From assembly GCA_036336795.1 (NCBI GenBank), contig JAYZFL010000034.1, positions 1-33,764 on the forward strand: a stretch of 33,764 nt of DNA, read 5' to 3'. The position numbers and the translations under genes were made by a program. Below, one piece after another: positions 1-8,439 of this stretch. The notes beneath the pieces were generated by a model. It saw only the letters and a program-made list of their open reading frames with translations. It did not search any database and was not told the DNA's origin. The stretch is from UBA822 sp036336795 (GTDB lineage Bacteria > Gemmatimonadota > Gemmatimonadetes > Longimicrobiales > Gaopeijiaceae). The stretch's first letter is position 1. Every line of letters begins with the position of its first letter.

Positions 1-155
1 TGATCCACGGACGAGTCCAGAGCTAAAGCCGCTTTGGGATTCGGAATCGGTTGGGGGGGATCCGGGATTGTTCCAACACACGCGGCTGAAAACACCAAGA
101 TCGCCACCGCTACGAACGCATCTCTACGTCCGTACAGACTCGTCTGAACCTTCAC
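1..155 (-). CDS. Putative lipoprotein, N-terminal part (runs off the left edge)
   Basis: On the minus strand a GTG-initiated frame opens just after an in-frame TAA and stays open to the window edge (51 codons seen). Its start reads MKVQTSLYGRRDAFVAVA, then ILVFSAACVG: a basic n-region, a hydrophobic stretch and a lipobox (F-S-A-A-C), followed by a Pro-rich stretch (PDPPQPIPNP) typical of the linker after a lipidated Cys. This suggests a lipoprotein carried through Sec and anchored in a membrane. It lies 52 nt downstream of guaB on the same strand. There is no clear Shine-Dalgarno sequence before the GTG, so the exact start is uncertain. The function is unknown because only the signal region is inside the window. 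Confidence 0.5.
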   Translation of the reverse strand, partial: MKVQTSLYGRRDAFVAVAILVFSAACVGTIPDPPQPIPNPKAALALDSSVD

Positions 156-207
156 TTAACCACGGAGGTCGCGTGATGAGCTTCCAAGAGAATCGTTCTT
201 GCCTCAC

Positions 208-1665
208 TCACATGTGATAGTTCGGAGCTTCCCTGGTAATCGTAACGTTGTGCGGGTGGGATTCTCGGAGACCTCCGGACGTGACCCGCACGAACGTCGC
301 CTTCTCTCTGAGTTCGTCAAGGCTACCTGCTCCGCAATACCCCATACCACTCCGAAGACCACCGACTAGCTGGTTCGCCGTGTCCGCCATCGGACCTTTG
401 TAGGGAACTCGAGCTTCAATTCCTTCAGGAACTAGTTTACGACTGTCTTCTTCAAGATCCTGAAAATACCGGTCTGCGGAACCCTCCTGCATGGCCGAAA
501 GTGAACCCATCCCTCGGACTATCTTGAACCGTCTACCTTCCATGAGAAAGCTCTCCCCCGGAGACTCCTGCGTACCAGCGAACATGGACCCCATCATTAC
601 CGACTGAGCACCGGCAGCGAGAGCCTTCACAAGGTCACCTGAGTACCGAACTCCACCGTCCGCAATGATCGGGACTCGGTCCTGAACCCCCTCCACCACA
701 TCCATGATGGCAGTAAGCTGAGGAAGACCGACTCCCGTAACCACCCTGGTCGTGCAAATCGATCCGGGGCCGACCCCCACTTTAATCGCATTTGCACCTC
801 GCTCCAAGAGAGCGGCAGCCCCTTCACTAGTGCCGACGTTTCCGGCCACGATCTGCGCCTCAGGAAACTTCTCCCGCGTGCGTGCCACAGCCTGAAGAAC
901 CCCCTCAGAATGGCCATGGGCAGTATCGACGATTAACGCATCGACACCGGCATCTATGAGGGCAGCAGCCCGATCTATGTCCGACTGAGATGCACCGATC
1001 GCCGCTCCCACTCGAAGACGTCCATGCTCATCTTTACAAGCCGAGGGAAACTGCTGCCGCTTAAAGATGTCTTTGACGGTAATAAGAGCTCGCAGACGAC
1101 CGTTTTCATCCACTAGCGGTAGCTTTTCAATCCTGTGTTTATGGAGAACCTCCTGAGCAGCATCCAAGCTTATCCCGACCGGGGCAGTGATGAGACCGTC
1201 TTTCGTCATGACGTCGCCAATCGTCCTCTCCATATCTGGCTCAAACTGAAGGTCGCGGTTCGTGACGATACCTACCAAGACTTCATTTTTTTCGACGATC
1301 AAGACTCCCGATATCGAAAACTGAGCCATGTGTTCACGGGCGTCCCGCAGCGTCTGGTCCGGCGTCAGAGTGATGGGATCAAGGATCATTCCGCTCTCGG
1401 AGCGCTTAACCTTCTCCACCTCCGCCGCCTGACGGTCAATGGACAGATTCTTATGGATCACTCCCAATCCCCCCTGTCTCGCGATGGCGATGGCCATCCT
1501 CGACTCCGTCACGGTATCCATCGCAGCGGTGAGAAGTGGGATTTGCAACTGGATAGTGGCGGTCAAAGACGAGACGACTGACGTGTCCTTAGGGTGCACG
1601 GTTGAATGCCCTGGGACCAAGAGTACATCGTCAAATGTGAGAGATTCCTTAAGAATCAAAGCCAT
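208..1665 (-). CDS. guaB: Inosine-5'-monophosphate dehydrogenase
   Basis: Oxidises IMP to XMP with NAD+, the committed cytosolic step towards GTP. The chosen product is 485 residues, close to the E. coli length. It begins MALILKESLTFDDVLLVPGH, the usual IMPDH opening. A CBS-domain pair occupies about residues 92-205 and is inserted in the TIM barrel. The catalytic loop GVGPGSICTTR puts the nucleophilic Cys at about 304, and the flap with RGMGS follows. The frame is open further upstream, but this ATG is preceded by GGAG at 7 nt spacing and matches the family start, so the 26 extra residues are rejected. No (p)ppGpp or purine operator was recognised. The gene is probably transcribed alone or with the lipoprotein downstream. 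Confidence 0.96.
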   Translation of the reverse strand: MALILKESLTFDDVLLVPGHSTVHPKDTSVVSSLTATIQLQIPLLTAAMDTVTESRMAIAIARQGGLGVIHKNLSIDRQAAEVEKVKRSESGMILDPITLTPDQTLRDAREHMAQFSISGVLIVEKNEVLVGIVTNRDLQFEPDMERTIGDVMTKDGLITAPVGISLDAAQEVLHKHRIEKLPLVDENGRLRALITVKDIFKRQQFPSACKDEHGRLRVGAAIGASQSDIDRAAALIDAGVDALIVDTAHGHSEGVLQAVARTREKFPEAQIVAGNVGTSEGAAALLERGANAIKVGVGPGSICTTRVVTGVGLPQLTAIMDVVEGVQDRVPIIADGGVRYSGDLVKALAAGAQSVMMGSMFAGTQESPGESFLMEGRRFKIVRGMGSLSAMQEGSADRYFQDLEEDSRKLVPEGIEARVPYKGPMADTANQLVGGLRSGMGYCGAGSLDELREKATFVRVTSGGLRESHPHNVTITREAPNYHM

Positions 1666-1787
1666 GAGGCCACTCCGATCACCCATATAAGAGGCGCCCG
1701 CCCGCTGAGAGTCTCGTACGAAACTCCCGGCGAACAGGCGCATTTCTCACTACCATATGAAATCTTACCCGGAGCGATCGTGAAGTG

Positions 1788-2177
1788 TCAACCCTCCCGC
1801 TTCAAGGCTTTGCCGGTAACGTCTTGCTCTTCTTCTTCCCCATCCTTCAATGAATCTTCTTCCGCAAGGGCTTGATCCTCAGAAACAATAGCCAACTCCT
1901 CCATAAGTTGCCGGCCGGCCGAAGACACGTTTGAGAGCACACGGTCGGCCACCGAGATGAGTTGAAAGGCCTCACGTAAAGTTGCCGGGCTCATGATTTT
2001 TTTCCTGAGTTTGTCCTCCATGGCTTCCGCAAAACGCTGCAAGCTTGAAGCTTCCACCTCGAGGTCGTCACCATACTTGCTCTCTAGGAACTCGATGTAG
2101 TCAAGGGTTTGATAGACCTGCTCTTCCGGTAGGCTTTGGATTTTCCTCATGAGCCGCTGTCGAAGAATGTCGTGCAT
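1788..2177 (-). CDS. Small helical protein of unknown function (DUF2281-like start)
   Basis: A 129-residue soluble, mostly helical protein. Residues about 10-36 (RKIQSLPEEQVYQTLDYIEF then LESKYG) resemble the start of DUF2281-type and related antitoxin-like small proteins ('LP.e...evlDfIefL'); this is a family resemblance only. The middle is predicted amphipathic helix (FAEAMEDKLRKKIMSPATLR), and the tail is very acidic (EEDSLKDGEEEEQD). The frame extends upstream to 2267, but the Met at 2177 with GAAGG close by looks the better start, because the upstream extension is basic and unlike the rest. It is divergent from the acyltransferase gene. No toxin partner is visible beside it, so a toxin-antitoxin role is not supported. 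Confidence 0.7.
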   Translation of the reverse strand: MHDILRQRLMRKIQSLPEEQVYQTLDYIEFLESKYGDDLEVEASSLQRFAEAMEDKLRKKIMSPATLREAFQLISVADRVLSNVSSAGRQLMEELAIVSEDQALAEEDSLKDGEEEEQDVTGKALKREG

Positions 2178-2331
2178 GGCCTTCGTCCCGAATCGATGGA
2201 AATCACTTTGAAGTCTAAAGAAAGTTAACACTCCACTCTCACCGGATGTGATAGCTTGCCGGGCCAACGAAACAGCCTATAGTACCGTCAGATCACTATC
2301 ACAATTCTTTAAACGGACACTGTTGTCCACC

Positions 2332-3153
2332 ATGGTCTTCCTCCCTAATAGAATCGTGGATATCGCCCCGGATACGGAGAGGTTCTATGACGACTGGCTT
2401 CTGTCAATCGATGAACAGCTCGGCTCTCCCGATTGTGACCGTCGAGCCTTATGCCGAACGATCCTGACCGAAGTTCACTATCCGCACCTCGTAGGCGTCA
2501 ACACCGCGACGTTACCATACTCCACTCGAGTCGCCCTCGCACAGATGGACCCTGACAACGTGACGATGGAGCCAGAGTACTATTCCGACATCGACCTCGA
2601 GCGGTATATGAAGGTGAAGCCGCTAATTTGGCTCTGGGAGATGTTCGACCGGAGTGCGCTTGGTGAAAATGTTCACCTAGGAGTCAAGTTTCGACGGATC
2701 CTCGCCCGTCGCATCTTTCGACGCTGTGGAAAGAACTTCAAGGCGTTTCACCATGTGAAGCTTTCCTTCGGTTACAACCTAGAGGTCGGTGACGACGTAG
2801 TGATACATCGCCATGTGCTCCTCGATGATCGCGGAGGAATCCGCCTCGGGAATGGGGTCTCGGTGTCGGATTTCGCAAACATTTACAGCCACTCACACGA
2901 TGTCGTCGAAGGACGGGACATCACAACGCCACTGACAGTCATCGGGGACAGTGTACGCATAACCTATCACGCCACCGTCATGTCGGGGGTGCACCTCGCT
3001 GAGAACACGATGTTGGGATCTTTCGGAATGGTGACCAAGGACACGGACCCGCATGGGATATACGCGGGAATACCGGCGAGAAAGATTAAGGACAAGCCAA
3101 TCGGGGAGACGGGACCACCCGTACCCGACCCGTTAGCCGAACATCCATCCTGA
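2332..3153 (+). CDS. Hexapeptide-repeat (left-handed beta-helix) acyltransferase
   Basis: A 273-residue protein with a C-terminal left-handed beta-helix of the maltose/galactoside acetyltransferase type. Repeats run from about NLEVGDDVVIHRHVLLDD through GIRLGNGVSVSDFANIYSHS to TMLGSFGMVTKDTDPHGIYA and GIPARKI, the usual end of the domain. The HSHD segment fits the catalytic His of this family. The first ~130 residues form a separate, probably helical domain (FYDDWLLSIDEQ...) that I do not recognise. The acceptor is unknown; cell-surface sugars, lipids or small molecules are all possible. The frame is open from a GTG at 2248, but the ATG at 2332 avoids an extension into the divergent promoter region. 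No strong ribosome-binding site is seen. It converges on acs. Confidence 0.85.
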   Translation: MVFLPNRIVDIAPDTERFYDDWLLSIDEQLGSPDCDRRALCRTILTEVHYPHLVGVNTATLPYSTRVALAQMDPDNVTMEPEYYSDIDLERYMKVKPLIWLWEMFDRSALGENVHLGVKFRRILARRIFRRCGKNFKAFHHVKLSFGYNLEVGDDVVIHRHVLLDDRGGIRLGNGVSVSDFANIYSHSHDVVEGRDITTPLTVIGDSVRITYHATVMSGVHLAENTMLGSFGMVTKDTDPHGIYAGIPARKIKDKPIGETGPPVPDPLAEHPS

Positions 3154-3202
3154 CCAAAACATATCGTCACCGCAGAATAGAGCCATCACCTGCCTAGATC
3201 GG

Positions 3203-5161
3203 TCAATTTCCGTCGGCCTCGTATTGAGACTTCAGGCGTTCCACTACAACTGGGTCGGCCAGTGTGGTCGTATCCCCAAGGGCCTTGCCTTCCGCCACGT
3301 CCTTTAGGAGCCGCCTCATGATCTTTCCGGACCGTGTCTTGGGCAGGTCGGCCGCGAAGACGATCACCTCCGGACGCGCGATAGACCCAATTTTCTCGCT
3401 CACGTGCTTCTTGAGTTCCGCGACCAAGTCGTCGTCACCCTCGAGCCCATCCTTCAAAGTGACAAAAGCCGCAATCGCCTGACCCTTGACCTCGTGAAAC
3501 TTGCCCACCACCGCAGCCTCGACCACGGTGGCGTGGTCAACAAGGGCACTTTCGACTTCCATAGTGCCGATGCGGTGTCCAGCCACATTGAGCACGTCGT
3601 CGACACGACCCAGAATCCACAGGTAGCCATCTTCCTCCCGCTTAGCCCCGTCACCCGTGAAGTAGATACCGTCCCACTTGGACCAGTATGTCTTCCGATA
3701 CCTCTCGTCGTCTCCATAGATCGTGCGCAACATTGATGGCCAGGGCTCGGTGATCGCTAGATATCCAGCATTCACAGAGTTTCCGTCGTCGTCGAGTAGA
3801 GTAACCGACACGCCCGGAAAAGGCTCAGTGGCGCTCCCTGGACGAGTCTCGGTAACGGCCGGGAGAGGTGTGATCATGATCGCTCCGGTTTCGGTCTGCC
3901 ACCAAGTATCGACGATAGGGCATCGCTCTCCTCCGATAACCCGATGGTACCAGATCCATGCCTCCGGATTGATCGGCTCTCCCACCGATCCTAGAAGGCG
4001 GAGTTTGGACAGGTTACGTTTGGACGGCCATGCCTCTCCCCACTTCATGAACGCGCGGATGGCGGTGGGAGCCGTGTAGAAAAGCGTCACCCCATACTTC
4101 TCGCAGAGGTTCCAGAACCGGTCCTTCTCGGGCCAGTCCGGTACCCCCTCATACATGAGTTGAGTAGCGCCGTTCGCCAAGGGTCCGTAGACGATGTAAC
4201 TGTGCCCGGTAACCCAGCCGACATCCGCCGTGCACCAGTAGACGTCGTCTTCCTGAAGATCGAAGACGCATTTGGTGGTTGCGGCAACCTGCGTCAGGTA
4301 TCCTCCGGTCGTGTGAACCACACCCTTGGGTTTACCCGTGGTTCCCGACGTATAGAGAATGAAGAGAAGATCCTCTGCATCCATAACCTCAGCAGGGCAC
4401 TCCGGACTACAGTCGGCAATCAACTCGTGATACCAGTGGTCGCGTCCGGCTTCCACATGGGTATCGGCTTCCTCGGTGAGGCCAGCCCCTCTCGCAACCA
4501 TCACGACATTCTTGATCGTGGGGCAAGACTCCAGAGCCTTGTCCGCATTTTCCTTGAGGGGTACAACCATCCCTTTCCGGTACCCACCGTCTGCCGTGAC
4601 GAGAATCGTCGCCTCGGCATCATTGATGCGATCAGCTAGTGACTCGGGGCTAAAGCCCCCGAACACCACGGAATGAGGTGCCCCGATTCGGGCACATGCG
4701 AGCATCGCGATGGCGACCTCCGGGATCATCGGCAGATAGATCGCCACGCGGTCACCCTTTTTCACGCCCAATCCCTTAAGAGCATTGGCGAATTGACACA
4801 CCTCCCGATGGAGGCTCCAATAAGTATAGACCTTGGTGTCTCCGGGCTCTCCCTCCCAAATCAGGGCCGCCTTGTTTCGTCGAGGGCCCTTGAGATGTCG
4901 ATCGAGACAGTTGTGAGACACATTGAGCTTGCCACCGACAAACCACTTCGCGTGGGGTGGTTTCCAATCGAGGACCGTGTGCCATTTCTCGAACCAATCC
5001 AACTTCTCTGCCCACGATTCCCAGAAAGTGAGTCGATCCTGAGCCGCAAGGTCGTATAGTTCCCGATCCGATATCTCAGCACCGTTCACGAACTGTGCGG
5101 GTGGTGGGAACCGGCGGTCCTCCGTCAGCAACACATCCAACCCTCGCCTCTCAACGCTCAT
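3203..5161 (-). CDS. acs: Acetyl-CoA synthetase (AMP-forming)
   Basis: Makes acetyl-CoA from acetate, ATP and CoA through an acetyl-AMP intermediate in the cytosol. The product is 652 residues, the standard length. The N-terminal ACS domain includes FWESWAEKLDWFEKWHTVLD. The adenylate-forming P-loop is YTSGTTGKPKGVVHT, followed by CTADVGWVTGHSYIVYGPL and DTWWQTETGAIMI. The C-terminal domain carries the hinge GRVDDVLNVAGHRIGT and the catalytic Lys in KTRSGKIMRR, which in characterised homologues is the site of regulatory acetylation. GGGAG precedes the ATG by about 8 nt. No acetate permease or Pat/CobB-type regulator gene lies next to it; it stands alone between convergent and unrelated genes. 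Confidence 0.97.
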   Translation of the reverse strand: MSVERRGLDVLLTEDRRFPPPAQFVNGAEISDRELYDLAAQDRLTFWESWAEKLDWFEKWHTVLDWKPPHAKWFVGGKLNVSHNCLDRHLKGPRRNKAALIWEGEPGDTKVYTYWSLHREVCQFANALKGLGVKKGDRVAIYLPMIPEVAIAMLACARIGAPHSVVFGGFSPESLADRINDAEATILVTADGGYRKGMVVPLKENADKALESCPTIKNVVMVARGAGLTEEADTHVEAGRDHWYHELIADCSPECPAEVMDAEDLLFILYTSGTTGKPKGVVHTTGGYLTQVAATTKCVFDLQEDDVYWCTADVGWVTGHSYIVYGPLANGATQLMYEGVPDWPEKDRFWNLCEKYGVTLFYTAPTAIRAFMKWGEAWPSKRNLSKLRLLGSVGEPINPEAWIWYHRVIGGERCPIVDTWWQTETGAIMITPLPAVTETRPGSATEPFPGVSVTLLDDDGNSVNAGYLAITEPWPSMLRTIYGDDERYRKTYWSKWDGIYFTGDGAKREEDGYLWILGRVDDVLNVAGHRIGTMEVESALVDHATVVEAAVVGKFHEVKGQAIAAFVTLKDGLEGDDDLVAELKKHVSEKIGSIARPEVIVFAADLPKTRSGKIMRRLLKDVAEGKALGDTTTLADPVVVERLKSQYEADGN

Positions 5162-5243
5162 CGAGTCTTCTCCCTTCAGTCGAATCAGCCGTCAGAGTAG
5201 GAGAACCCTGCGGATTCGGGCAAGCGTCAGACTACCCAACCCC

Positions 5244-5804
5244 TCACTCCTCGTCGTCTAAGAGGACCACGAACACCGGATGGCCTATGGCGCGCTGGAA
5301 GGCCACCACAACCGACAAAACGAGGGTGGACACAGCAGCAGCCCCCGCCTGAATAACGCCCGGTGGGATCTGGACCTTCAGGCGAATCTCGGATTCCGCA
5401 TTGGAGGGATCCTCATCAGAGCTATCCATCCGAAACCGCACAGTAAGGGGAGTCCCGTAGTCTCTTGAAAAACATTCTTCGGACACCTTGGCCAGCTGTG
5501 AGAGGAGTTCTCTTATGGGTGGCAAGACCCTTAATACCGGACCCTCGACAACCAGGGCTATATTCCCCTTCAGTCCCTTGGACGTCTCGTCCAAGAAGAC
5601 ATCGATACTCACGAAGTCAGGATTCCGCTCGCTGTGGAAGAAGAGATAAGCACTTCTCGAACTTTCTCCCTGCCACTGACCTTCGAATTGGTGGCTAGTC
5701 GTCTTCTGGAGGCCCGACAGGGTCCAACCAGTCTGAACAAGGCCGTCTTGGACAGCCTCAATCAGCGGTTCCAGAGTCAACAGCGGTGGTGGCGCTTTTC
5801 CCAT
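5244..5804 (-). CDS. Unknown protein with a C-terminal membrane segment
   Basis: A 186-residue protein that I do not recognise. Residues 1-145 look soluble and mixed alpha/beta (LIEAVQDGLVQTGWTLSGLQ early; FRMDSSDEDPSNAESEIRLK near the end). Residues about 150-170 (IQAGAAAVSTLVLSVVVAFQ) form one hydrophobic helix followed by a short acidic tail (LLDDEE), so it may be a tail-anchored inner-membrane protein. It is divergent from the Fur-family gene, with only about 37 nt between the two starts, so the genes must share control sequence. It lies upstream of acs on the same strand, 82 nt away. No clear Shine-Dalgarno is present. Confidence 0.65.
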   Translation of the reverse strand: MGKAPPPLLTLEPLIEAVQDGLVQTGWTLSGLQKTTSHQFEGQWQGESSRSAYLFFHSERNPDFVSIDVFLDETSKGLKGNIALVVEGPVLRVLPPIRELLSQLAKVSEECFSRDYGTPLTVRFRMDSSDEDPSNAESEIRLKVQIPPGVIQAGAAAVSTLVLSVVVAFQRAIGHPVFVVLLDDEE

Positions 5805-5823
5805 GGATCATTGATCTTTGTTA

Positions 5824-5835
5824 CAGGGTATCCTG
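5824..5835. promoter_or_regulatory. Imperfect dyad between the divergent starts of the Fur-family and unknown genes
   Basis: The sequence CAGGGTATCCTG is a near palindrome (CAGG-N4-CCTG, 10 of 12 positions symmetric). It lies in the 37-nt AT-rich gap between the two divergent starts, where a Fur-family protein would be expected to bind for autoregulation. It does not match the classic Fur or PerR box. The operator role is inference only. Confidence 0.3.
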
Positions 5836-5841
5836 AATAAT

Positions 5842-6318
5842 ATGTCTATAATGTCTAATTCTAATTCCAGCGATGTAGTCCTTCGACGGGCTCTTGGCGC
5901 GTACGGACACCGCTTCACGGATCAGCGCTCAGCCGTTTTTCGTCACGTCTCAGATACTACAGATCACCCAACGGCCGAAGAAATCCTTCGTTCGGTCCGG
6001 AGTGAAATACCCCGAATATCGCTGGCAACCGTCTATAAGAGCCTTGAAACCCTGGTGACGTGCGGTCTTGCAAAAAAACTCAACCACGCGGACGGATCGG
6101 CCCGATACTGCTGCCGAAGTGATCCTCATCATCATGCAAGGTGTCTTTCGTGTGGAGGTGTTTCCGATGTGCCGGGCCGCCTAGACGAGTCCCAGGTCGC
6201 TCGCATCCGTGCCAAGGCAAACGGTTTTCGATTGTTGGAATATGAATTGGAACTGACGGGTTACTGCCCCGAGTGCGCATCCGATATGGACAGTGAGGCG
6301 CGCTTGTCAAGCTGCTGA
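5842..6318 (+). CDS. Fur/PerR-family transcriptional regulator
   Basis: A 158-residue metal-dependent DNA-binding repressor. The N-terminal winged helix includes GHRFTDQRSAVFRHV, HPTAEEILRSV and RISLATVYKSLETL (recognition helix). The C-terminal dimerisation domain has both structural zinc Cys pairs, CLSC (101, 104) and CPEC (142, 145). Sensory-site ligands aligned to B. subtilis PerR are His42, His96, His98 and Asp109. The position of PerR Asp85 (Fur Glu81) is Cys90 in DGSARYCCRSDPHHHARC, which is unusual. Two near starts are possible, at 5842 and 5851; neither has a good Shine-Dalgarno. The metal specificity (Fe, Mn/peroxide, Zn or other) cannot be assigned from sequence alone. Confidence 0.9.
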   Translation: MSIMSNSNSSDVVLRRALGAYGHRFTDQRSAVFRHVSDTTDHPTAEEILRSVRSEIPRISLATVYKSLETLVTCGLAKKLNHADGSARYCCRSDPHHHARCLSCGGVSDVPGRLDESQVARIRAKANGFRLLEYELELTGYCPECASDMDSEARLSSC

Positions 6319-6459
6319 GGTCAACCTAACAAGCGTGCCCCTATTCCTGCCACTTCTGCGGGGTGAACCTTACCCCACAGGTCCCGACCCTGACCCTCCT
6401 ATTGTTATCAACCCGGGTGTGATCCTAGCTCGGACCAGCCAGGACTCGCTCGAGGGCCT

Positions 6460-8082
6460 GTGGGCTTAACACAGCCAGGGAGGCTGACTCGCAGTGGGAG
6501 TCGGATCTCAAGCCTAGGCCTTCTTTCCCTACTGTCTTTCTCGTGCCTACCTCAACCGGAAGAGATGGTCCCCGAGGAACCGCTTGCTCTAAATTCGATG
6601 ACCGTCGGGCCCACTGTTCCCGCTCTGCCAACATCTGCCATTACGGATCTTCGCCAGGACCTCTCAGGGCTTCTAGACACTCCCTCAATGGGTCGAGCCC
6701 AGTGGAGCGTGCTCGTGGTGTCTCTGGACCGCGGTGACACGCTTTTCTCACGGGATGCAAATCGTCCTCTGACTCCAGCCTCCAACATGAAGATCGTGAC
6801 CACCGCCGTTGCGCTTCATTTTCTCGGACCGCGATTTCGGTATCAGACATTCGTGTTCGCAGACGGGCCTGTCGTTGATGGACGTCTCCAGGGCGACTTG
6901 ATCTTGTACGGCACGGGAGATCCTGGCAACTCCGATCGGTTCTTCAGAGGTCGTCCGGGTGTATTCGAGCAGCTTGTCAGCCAGGTGGCAGAAGAAGGGA
7001 TCACCCATATCGACGGTGCTGTTGTCGGTGACGCAACGTATTTCTCTGGGCCAGACCTAGGCCCGGAGTGGGATCCCCTCGATCTCAACGAATCGTTTGC
7101 AGCCGGAGCCTCTTCCCTTTCTTTCAACGAAAACGTCATCACACTGCAGATCATTCCCGCAGAGAGACTGGGGTCGCCACCCCGAGTTGAGACAATCCCT
7201 GGCAACTTTTCGTTGCCAATGGACAATGTTGCCGAAACCGTCTCTAGGCGCCCGAGGCCTCGCCTCTGGTTGGATCGTGTGACGCCAACGGCGCTCATTC
7301 GAATGGATGGGGAAATCCGTCAGGGTGGGCCAAACATCTGGCGACGACTGACAGTACCGGACCCTGCACTCTTCGCCGCCCATGCCTTTAGGCAGGCGTT
7401 GGATTCAGAAGGCATTGCAGTAAGCGAAGCTGACAGCGCAATCCACCTTTCGAAGTTTTCCCGGATCACGGGGCGACAGTCCTGGGCTCCTAGGCTCATC
7501 GGAGCAGAGGAACCACGACTAATCGCACGACACACATCTGTCGAACTGATCGATTATCTAACGGTCATGAATCAAGAGAGCCACAACCTCTTCGCAGAGA
7601 CAATTCTCAAAACGGTGGCAAAAGTCGCACAGGGTGAGGGGTCCTTTAAGGGGGGCGCTCAAGCTATCCGATCGTACACCGCAGGGGTAATCGGACTGTC
7701 CGGTGACCAAATCCAGGCCACAGATGGATCGGGCCTTTCAGGCCGAAATCGAGCCTCAGCAGGAGCTTTCGTTCACATCCTTGCTTACGTTGCCAAGTCC
7801 GCTTACTGGGAATCATTCTTGTCGACGCTCCCCCAGGCAGGGCGGTCCCTCCGAAGAATGTACCGCACCCCCGCCGCTCGGAATCTTACAGCCAAGACCG
7901 GGACAATAGACGGGGTGTCCGCTCTGACCGGGGTCGTGACGGCCAGGGACGGTGAAACGCTGCTTTTCAGTATACTTTCAAACGACGTCGTGTCGACAAG
8001 TGCTGCCAAACGAGTCGAGAATCAGTTCGGGATGCGACTCGCGGAGTTTCGACGGGACGCGGAAGCTTCGAGTGATTTCTAG
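6460..8082 (+). CDS. dacB: D-alanyl-D-alanine carboxypeptidase/endopeptidase, PBP4 family (peptidase S13)
   Basis: A periplasmic peptidoglycan hydrolase that trims or cuts D-Ala-linked stem peptides. The product is 540 residues. All three penicillin-binding motifs are present: SxxK as SNMK (108-111), SxN as SHN (374-376) and KTG (479-481, in LTAKTGTIDGVSALTG). The large insert between the first two motifs is typical of S13. The N-terminus has basic residues, a hydrophobic run (LGLLSLLSFSC) and a lipobox ending at Cys29, so it is probably membrane-anchored as a lipoprotein, whereas E. coli PBP4 is soluble. The start is GTG with GAGGG a few bases upstream. The gene is monocistronic and converges on a small minus-strand gene. 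Confidence 0.93.
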   Translation: MGLTQPGRLTRSGSRISSLGLLSLLSFSCLPQPEEMVPEEPLALNSMTVGPTVPALPTSAITDLRQDLSGLLDTPSMGRAQWSVLVVSLDRGDTLFSRDANRPLTPASNMKIVTTAVALHFLGPRFRYQTFVFADGPVVDGRLQGDLILYGTGDPGNSDRFFRGRPGVFEQLVSQVAEEGITHIDGAVVGDATYFSGPDLGPEWDPLDLNESFAAGASSLSFNENVITLQIIPAERLGSPPRVETIPGNFSLPMDNVAETVSRRPRPRLWLDRVTPTALIRMDGEIRQGGPNIWRRLTVPDPALFAAHAFRQALDSEGIAVSEADSAIHLSKFSRITGRQSWAPRLIGAEEPRLIARHTSVELIDYLTVMNQESHNLFAETILKTVAKVAQGEGSFKGGAQAIRSYTAGVIGLSGDQIQATDGSGLSGRNRASAGAFVHILAYVAKSAYWESFLSTLPQAGRSLRRMYRTPAARNLTAKTGTIDGVSALTGVVTARDGETLLFSILSNDVVSTSAAKRVENQFGMRLAEFRRDAEASSDF

Positions 8083-8102
8083 GAAACCTAGATTTTCCGC
8101 AC

Positions 8103-8351
8103 CTAGGAGCTCGACCCACGGCCGCGAGCGGAACGGAGGCGTCGACGCAACTCCACTTCCGACATCGTGGACAATGTTCTGAAAGCCGTTTGCCGACTGT
8201 TCCAACGGAGGTCCGTAAGTGCGTGCCCACCTGCTTCCTCGTCTCCTTGGGGAACGAGATAGAGGGAATGGCGTCCCTTGTAATCCACACCTGCTTCAGT
8301 CCGGATCGTGGCGAGCCACACTTGTCCGTTTTCGTCAGGGAATTCCCTCAT
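8103..8351 (-). CDS. Small unassigned protein, 82 aa
   Basis: I do not recognise a named family. The frame looks coding, not a shadow: it lies opposite no other gene and begins MREFPDENGQVWLATIRTEA, with an aromatic beta-rich first half. Its second half, LRWNSRQTAFRTLSTMSEVE then LRRRLRSARGR, is a strongly basic amphipathic helix. That organisation (short beta part, then an Arg-rich helix) would suit nucleic-acid or ribosome contact, but this is inference. It ends 20 nt from the end of the convergent carboxypeptidase gene. The ribosome-binding site is weak. Confidence 0.6.
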   Translation of the reverse strand: MREFPDENGQVWLATIRTEAGVDYKGRHSLYLVPQGDEEAGGHALTDLRWNSRQTAFRTLSTMSEVELRRRLRSARGRGSSS

Positions 8352-8439
8352 TAGTCGTCTCTAACCGGAAGGTTGCCTCGCTCACCACAAGTACGAAGCT
8401 TTAGTGTAGTCACTTCATTCGTTAATTACGATGATCCGC

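Noticed and set aside
175..216. 13-codon plus-strand ORF after a perfect GGAGGT
   Set aside because: The Shine-Dalgarno match is good, but the peptide is tiny, leads into no gene on that strand (guaB is antisense) and has no coupling partner.
1788..3153. Toxin-antitoxin reading of the DUF2281-like gene and its neighbour
   Set aside because: The divergent partner is a clear hexapeptide acyltransferase, not a toxin, and no PIN, RelE or similar gene is adjacent.
6359..6375. GGGGT/ACCCC hairpin between the Fur-family gene and dacB
   Set aside because: A compact stem, but with no U-tract and no conserved-riboswitch features; it could be chance in GC-rich DNA.
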